From NCBI GenBank assembly GCA_946612405.1, contig CAMOEQ010000004.1:1-35761 (forward strand): a stretch of 35,761 bases of DNA. Reading direction: 5' to 3'. The DNA comes from an uncultured Erysipelotrichaceae bacterium (lineage in GTDB: Bacteria > Bacillota_I > Bacilli_A > RFN20 > CAG-826). Position numbers and translations under genes: made by a program. The notes beneath the pieces were generated by a model. It did not search any database and was not told the DNA's origin. It saw nothing but the letters and a program-made list of their open reading frames with translations. This document shows, one piece after another, positions 31,585 to 35,761 of this stretch. Within the stretch, counting starts at the first letter, position 1; each line of letters starts with the position of its first letter.

Positions 31585-34023
31585 ATGGCGAATTTTATTG
31601 AAAAGATATTTAGATTCGAAGCTCGAACCTTAAAAAAATATTCAAAACAAGCTGACAAAGTCATTGCTTATGAAAGTGAAATGGCTGCATTAAGCGATGA
31701 AGATTTGCGTGCTAAAACAGATTACTTTAAGAATTTATTGGCTAATGGAGCAACTCTTGATGATATCAAATATGAAGCTTTTGCTGTTGCTCGTGAAGCC
31801 GCAAAAAGAACATTAGGTCAATTTCCATATAAAGTTCAAATTATTGGTGCTCTTGTTATGCACGATGGCGATGTCGCCGAAATGAAGACCGGTGAAGGTA
31901 AAACCTTAACCGCAACCATGGCAATTTATCTCAATGCTTTAAAAGGCGAAGGTGCTTACGTTGTTACCGTTAATGAATACTTAGCGCAACGTGACGCTGA
32001 ATGGATGGGACAAATTTATCGTTTTTTAGGTTTAACTGTTGGATGTAATATCCACGATTTAACAACCCAAGAAAAACAAGAACAACACTTATGTGATATT
32101 TGTTATACAACAAACTCCGAACTTGGTTTCGATTATCTTCGTGATAATATGGCCACTTCAATTAAACGTCGTGTTTTACGTGGCCTTAATTATGCAGTTA
32201 TCGATGAAGCCGACTCAATTTTAATTGATGAATCAAGAACTCCACTTATTATTTCTGGCCAAGCTAGAACAAGTGCTTCCTCATATAAAACTTATGACTT
32301 ATTTGCTAAAGCATTAAAGAAAGGTGTTGATTTTGAAATCGACATCAAAGATAAGACGTGTTCTTTAACTGATGCTGGCAATAAACGCGCTGAACGCATG
32401 TTTGGTGTTAAAAATCTTTACGACCCAGAACACCAAGAAGACGTGCATAGAATTCAACAAGCTTTAAAAGCTAACTACATTATGTCTCGTGATGTCGAAT
32501 ATATGGTCGATCAAAATGGTGAAATTCAATTAATTGACCAGTTTACTGGTCGTATTTTAAAAGGTCGTGAATATTCAGATGGTCTTCAACAAGCAATTCA
32601 AGCTAAAGAGAATGTTAAGATCAAAGAAGAAACAGTCACAATGGCTACCATTACATATCAAAACTTCTTCCGTTTATTTAAGAAGTTATCTGGTATGACT
32701 GGTACCGCTAAAACCGAGGAAGAAGAATTCCAAAAAATTTACAACATGCGTGTTGTATCTATTCCAACCAATAAACCAATCGCTCGTATTGATGCGATAG
32801 ATTATATCTATGCTCACAAGGCTGAAAAATTAAAAGAACTCGTTCAAGAAATTAAACAACGTCATGAAAAAGGACAGCCAATTCTTGTTGGCACAGTTTC
32901 AGTCGAATCTTCTGAAGAAGTTTCCAAATTATTAGACGATGCTGGTTTACCACACGAAACATTGAACGCCAAGAACCATGCTCGTGAAGCTGAGATTATT
33001 GCTCATGCTGGTGAAAAAGGTGCTATCACAATTGCTACTAACATGGCTGGTCGTGGTACCGATATTAAGATTAATGATGAAGTTAAAGCTTTAGGTGGTC
33101 TTTGTGTCTTTGGAACAGAACGTCACGAATCAAGACGTATCGACAACCAGTTACGTGGTCGTTCTGGCCGTCAAGGTGACCCTGGATTCTCTCGTTTTTA
33201 TGTCTCGTTTGATGATGACCTTTTGAAAAGATTCGCGGCAGAATCCGTACAAAAACGTATTGAATCGCTTGGTGAAGGGCCTCTAGAATCCAAGTTATTC
33301 TCATCGGTTATTACTAATGCTCAAAAGCAAATTGAGGGTCAAAATTTTGATATCCGAAAAAACCTTTTGGACTATGATGATGTTATTTCTAGACAAAGAA
33401 AAGCTATCTATGAAAAACGTGACTCAATTATGTATGCTGACTCAATCAGCGATTTGATTGAAGAATTCTTCTCAACGGCTGGTTATTGTTTAGCTAAAAA
33501 AGCAGTACCAGATGATTCACGTGATGGCTTAATTAATGGTGAGGCTTTACGTAAAATCATCGAACCAAAATTTATGGCGGAAGGTTCTTTTAAAGCTGAC
33601 GCTTATGATGAGGCTCCATTTGAAGACGCTGGTCAAGATTTAGGTGATAACTTATATGACATCTATTTGCTTCGTAGAAAACAATGGGGTGATGAAATTG
33701 CCGATAAAGTCGAAAGAGAAATTGCTTTACAAACAATTGATCAAAACTGGACCAAACAAATCGATACAATGGCTAGACTTCGTGAAGGTATTCATTTAAG
33801 AAGTTATGCTAATACAAATCCTCTTCAAGATTATGTTAATGAAGGACAAACTCTCTTTAGAGAATGTCTTGAAAATATTTCAACTGAAGCTGTTTTTAAA
33901 TTCTTAAATGTCGTTGTTCAAATTAAACGTCCTGCTCAAGAACAACCAGCTCCAGAAACCACAAAACCTGCCGAATCAGAAGTGACTGATGTCGAAGCAA
34001 AAGATAAAAGCGAAAAGGAATAA
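31585..34023 (+). CDS. secA: Protein translocase ATPase SecA
   Basis: An 812-residue SecA, the ATPase that drives secretory proteins through SecYEG. Visible elements are Walker A MKTGEGKT (100-107), LGFDYLRDNM, the DEAD-type VIDEADSILIDESRTPLIISG, NMAGRGTDI and QLRGRSGRQGD. The tail after about residue 780 is a Pro/Glu/Lys-rich stretch without the C-terminal zinc (SEC-C) domain that binds SecB and lipid in many bacteria. AAGGAGAT lies before the ATG. Its stop shares one base with the prfB start, so secA-prfB-uvrB form one unit; secA-prfB order is as in Bacillus, but hpf (yvyD) is missing upstream. Confidence 0.98.
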   Translation: MANFIEKIFRFEARTLKKYSKQADKVIAYESEMAALSDEDLRAKTDYFKNLLANGATLDDIKYEAFAVAREAAKRTLGQFPYKVQIIGALVMHDGDVAEMKTGEGKTLTATMAIYLNALKGEGAYVVTVNEYLAQRDAEWMGQIYRFLGLTVGCNIHDLTTQEKQEQHLCDICYTTNSELGFDYLRDNMATSIKRRVLRGLNYAVIDEADSILIDESRTPLIISGQARTSASSYKTYDLFAKALKKGVDFEIDIKDKTCSLTDAGNKRAERMFGVKNLYDPEHQEDVHRIQQALKANYIMSRDVEYMVDQNGEIQLIDQFTGRILKGREYSDGLQQAIQAKENVKIKEETVTMATITYQNFFRLFKKLSGMTGTAKTEEEEFQKIYNMRVVSIPTNKPIARIDAIDYIYAHKAEKLKELVQEIKQRHEKGQPILVGTVSVESSEEVSKLLDDAGLPHETLNAKNHAREAEIIAHAGEKGAITIATNMAGRGTDIKINDEVKALGGLCVFGTERHESRRIDNQLRGRSGRQGDPGFSRFYVSFDDDLLKRFAAESVQKRIESLGEGPLESKLFSSVITNAQKQIEGQNFDIRKNLLDYDDVISRQRKAIYEKRDSIMYADSISDLIEEFFSTAGYCLAKKAVPDDSRDGLINGEALRKIIEPKFMAEGSFKADAYDEAPFEDAGQDLGDNLYDIYLLRRKQWGDEIADKVEREIALQTIDQNWTKQIDTMARLREGIHLRSYANTNPLQDYVNEGQTLFRECLENISTEAVFKFLNVVVQIKRPAQEQPAPETTKPAESEVTDVEAKDKSEKE

Positions 34024-35139
34024 TGAAAGAGCTAGTAGAACTAAGAACAGAATTTTCTGATCTCACCGAAATGGTCTATAGACTCGGTGATTCTCTTTGA
34101 CCTCGCTTTTTTAAATAACAAGGTTTCCGAATTAGAAGCAAAACAAAATGTAAGTAATTTTTGGGATGACCAAAAGACTGCTTTAAAAATAATTGAAGAA
34201 TATAACGACGCGAAAGAAGAACGCGATACTTACATTCATATCGAAAAATCTCATAAAGAAATCAATGATCTTCTTTTTGCATGCACCGATGAAGACGAAG
34301 ATATGCGTTCTTTGATTGAAGAATTAATTTCTGATTTGAATAAAGAAGTTAAAACATTTAGACAAAAACTCCTTTTTAAAGGAGAATTCGATAATTTAAA
34401 TGTCACATTAGAAATTCATTGTGGGGCAGGTGGTACTGAATCACAAGACTGGGCTGACATGCTTTCAAGAATGTATGTTCGCTGGTTTGAACGTCACCAC
34501 ATGAAGTTCCAAGTTGTTGATTCTCAACCTGGTGAAGAAGCCGGCATCAAATCTATTGTTTTCCAGGTTAATGGTAAACACGCTTACGGACTTTTAAAAA
34601 GTGAAAAAGGAGTTCATCGCCTAGTAAGAATTTCTCCTTTTGATGCAAACAAAAGAAGACACACATCCTTTGCAAGTGTAAACGTGATTCCTGTCTTTGA
34701 AGGTGATGTCGATGTCGAGATAAATGAAAAAGATTTAAGAATTGATACTTATCGTTCTGGCGGAGCCGGTGGACAAAATGTCAACAAAGTTGAAACAGCT
34801 GTTCGTATCTCTCATATTCCTACAGGAATAGTTGTTTCTTGCCAAGTTGAAAGAAGCCAATTATCAAATAAAGAAATGGCAATGCAAATGCTTAAATCAA
34901 GACTTTATCAATTAGAAATTGAGAAAAAACAAGCCGCTTTAAAAAATATCGTTGGGGAACAAAAAGATATCGAATGGGGTTCGCAAATCCGTTCATATGT
35001 ATTTTGTCCTTATACAATGGTTAAAGATAATCGCACGAATTATTCCACCTCAGATGTTGATGCTGTCATGGATGGAGAATTAGATGGCTTTATCTTTGCT
35101 TACCTCGAATTATTATCAAGAAATTCCGAATTAAAATAA
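34023..35139 (+). CDS. prfB: Peptide chain release factor 2, with programmed +1 frameshift
   Basis: A 371-residue RF2 encoded in two frames. Codons 1-25 run from the ATG at 34023 to CTT TGA (34095-34100). A +1 shift at CTT skips T34098 and continues GAC CTC GCT to the TAA at 35137-35139. This is the classical RF2 autoregulation: when RF2 is scarce the TGA is read slowly and the shift makes more RF2. SPF (204-206), giving UGA specificity, and GGQ (249-251) are present. Upstream GGTGAT (34086-34091) can pair with the anti-Shine-Dalgarno, but with a longer spacing than in Escherichia. The gene shares one base with secA and one with uvrB. Confidence 0.96.
34095..34101 (+). promoter_or_regulatory. 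RF2 programmed frameshift site CTTTGAC
   Basis: The heptamer CTT TGA C is exactly the site used in most bacterial prfB genes. The upstream frame encodes a typical RF2 N-terminus ([19 protein letters not shown]), and the downstream frame begins [13 protein letters not shown], so both halves are real. Confidence 0.95.
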
Positions 35140-35761
35140 TGGAAGAGAAAAGATTTCAAATAGTATCCAAATATAAACCAACTGGTGATCAGCCACAAGC
35201 AATCGCTGAATTGGTCGACGGAATCAATTCAGGAAAGAAGCTCCAAGTTCTTTTGGGTGCGACTGGAACTGGTAAAACTTTTACAGTCTCAAACGTTATT
35301 GAAAAGGTTCAAAAACCGACCTTAGTTTTAGTTCACAATAAAACCCTCGCTGGTCAATTATATGCGGAATTTAAGGAGATTTTTCCAAATAATCGTGTCG
35401 AATACTTCGTTTCTAACTTCGATTTTTATCAGCCTGAAGCGTACCTTCCAAAATCAGATACTTACATCGATAAAAGTGCTGTCATGAACGAAGAAATAGA
35501 GATGCTTAGAACTTCTGCAATCAATTCTATTTTAGAAAGAAAAGATACAATTATTGTCGCTTCAGTTGCTTCTATTTATGGTCTAACCGATCCTGACGAA
35601 TATCGTCGATTAGTATTTGATGTTAGGGTAGGCGAAGAGCTTAATCGAAAAGCCTTTCTTAATAAATTAGTTGATGCTCAATATCAACGTAATAATCTCG
35701 ATATTAAACCAGGCACTTTTAGAGTTCGAGGAGATGTTATTGAAATCGCTCCTCCTTTTGC
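35139..35761 (+). CDS. uvrB: Excinuclease ABC subunit B, N-terminal part
   Basis: A partial gene of 207 visible codons running off the right edge. UvrB is the damage-verifying helicase of nucleotide excision repair. It starts [20 protein letters not shown], has Walker A GATGTGKT (40-47) and the family's [20 protein letters not shown]. The beta-hairpin region reads [11 protein letters not shown] (92-102), where most UvrB proteins have SYYDYYQPEAY. The ATG shares an A with the prfB stop. The helicase motifs IV-VI and the UvrC-binding domain lie beyond the window. Confidence 0.96.
   Translation, partial: MEEKRFQIVSKYKPTGDQPQAIAELVDGINSGKKLQVLLGATGTGKTFTVSNVIEKVQKPTLVLVHNKTLAGQLYAEFKEIFPNNRVEYFVSNFDFYQPEAYLPKSDTYIDKSAVMNEEIEMLRTSAINSILERKDTIIVASVASIYGLTDPDEYRRLVFDVRVGEELNRKAFLNKLVDAQYQRNNLDIKPGTFRVRGDVIEIAPPF

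Noticed and set aside
1..35761. Mollicute-type code with TGA read as tryptophan
   Set aside because: Trp positions use TGG, several genes end at TGA (tldD, ricT, dnaX, comFA), and RF2 with its TGA frameshift site is present.
1..35761. tRNA, rRNA, CRISPR, insertion sequence or prophage
   Set aside because: No cloverleaf, repeat-spacer series, transposase or terminal inverted repeats were seen; nearly all sequence is explained by housekeeping genes.

Overview
The window is a gene-dense, AT-rich bacterial chromosome segment (about one third GC by eye). Genes are packed with 1-14 nt overlaps or short gaps, and no intergenic stretch exceeds about 140 bases. Gene content and order point to a low-GC Gram-positive lineage of the Bacilli/Mollicutes-like group, probably uncultured and host-associated. 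The code is standard: TGG encodes Trp, TGA ends several genes (tldD, ricT, dnaX, comFA), and a release factor 2 gene with its TGA frameshift site is present. No tRNA, rRNA, CRISPR array, insertion sequence or prophage gene was seen.

Layout. 1-6.4 kb: the start of mscL (minus) diverges from degV (plus); then a minus-strand block holds a carotenoid-desaturase-like FAD oxidoreductase, pfkA, and the tldD-pmbA peptidase pair. 6.4-9.6 kb: rpmE and metG (plus) converge on a DUF3810 membrane peptidase (minus). 9.7-15.1 kb: an alpha/beta hydrolase, then a polyamine operon. Its first gene fuses an arginine decarboxylase to an agmatine deiminase; it is followed by N-carbamoylputrescine amidase (aguB) and an RluA-type pseudouridine synthase. 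Together the first two genes encode the whole route from arginine to putrescine. 15.1-17.5 kb: a DUF1538 membrane protein with two P-II-like genes, apparently a transporter with dedicated signal proteins. 17.5-20.7 kb: a large YfhO-type membrane protein. 20.7-26.6 kb (minus): dnaX-ybaB-recR-tmk-holB-ricT-rsmI, a shortened version of the Bacillus replication/repair cluster. 26.7-29.7 kb: prfA-prmC-tsaC-rpiB. 29.7-35.8 kb: comFA-comFC, then secA-prfB-uvrB, the last cut by the window end.

The most interesting points are: the arginine decarboxylase/agmatine deiminase fusion; the DUF1538 plus two P-II-like module; a recurrent arrangement in which promoter-proximal genes lack a Shine-Dalgarno and have a -10-like hexamer 6-13 nt before the start codon, suggesting leaderless or nearly leaderless mRNAs; a 113-nt out-of-frame comFA/comFC overlap encoding half of the ComFC zinc finger; a candidate dnaX frameshift that would yield a gamma-like protein; and the classical prfB frameshift.

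Functional calls rest on motifs and family resemblance read by eye. No database search was run.
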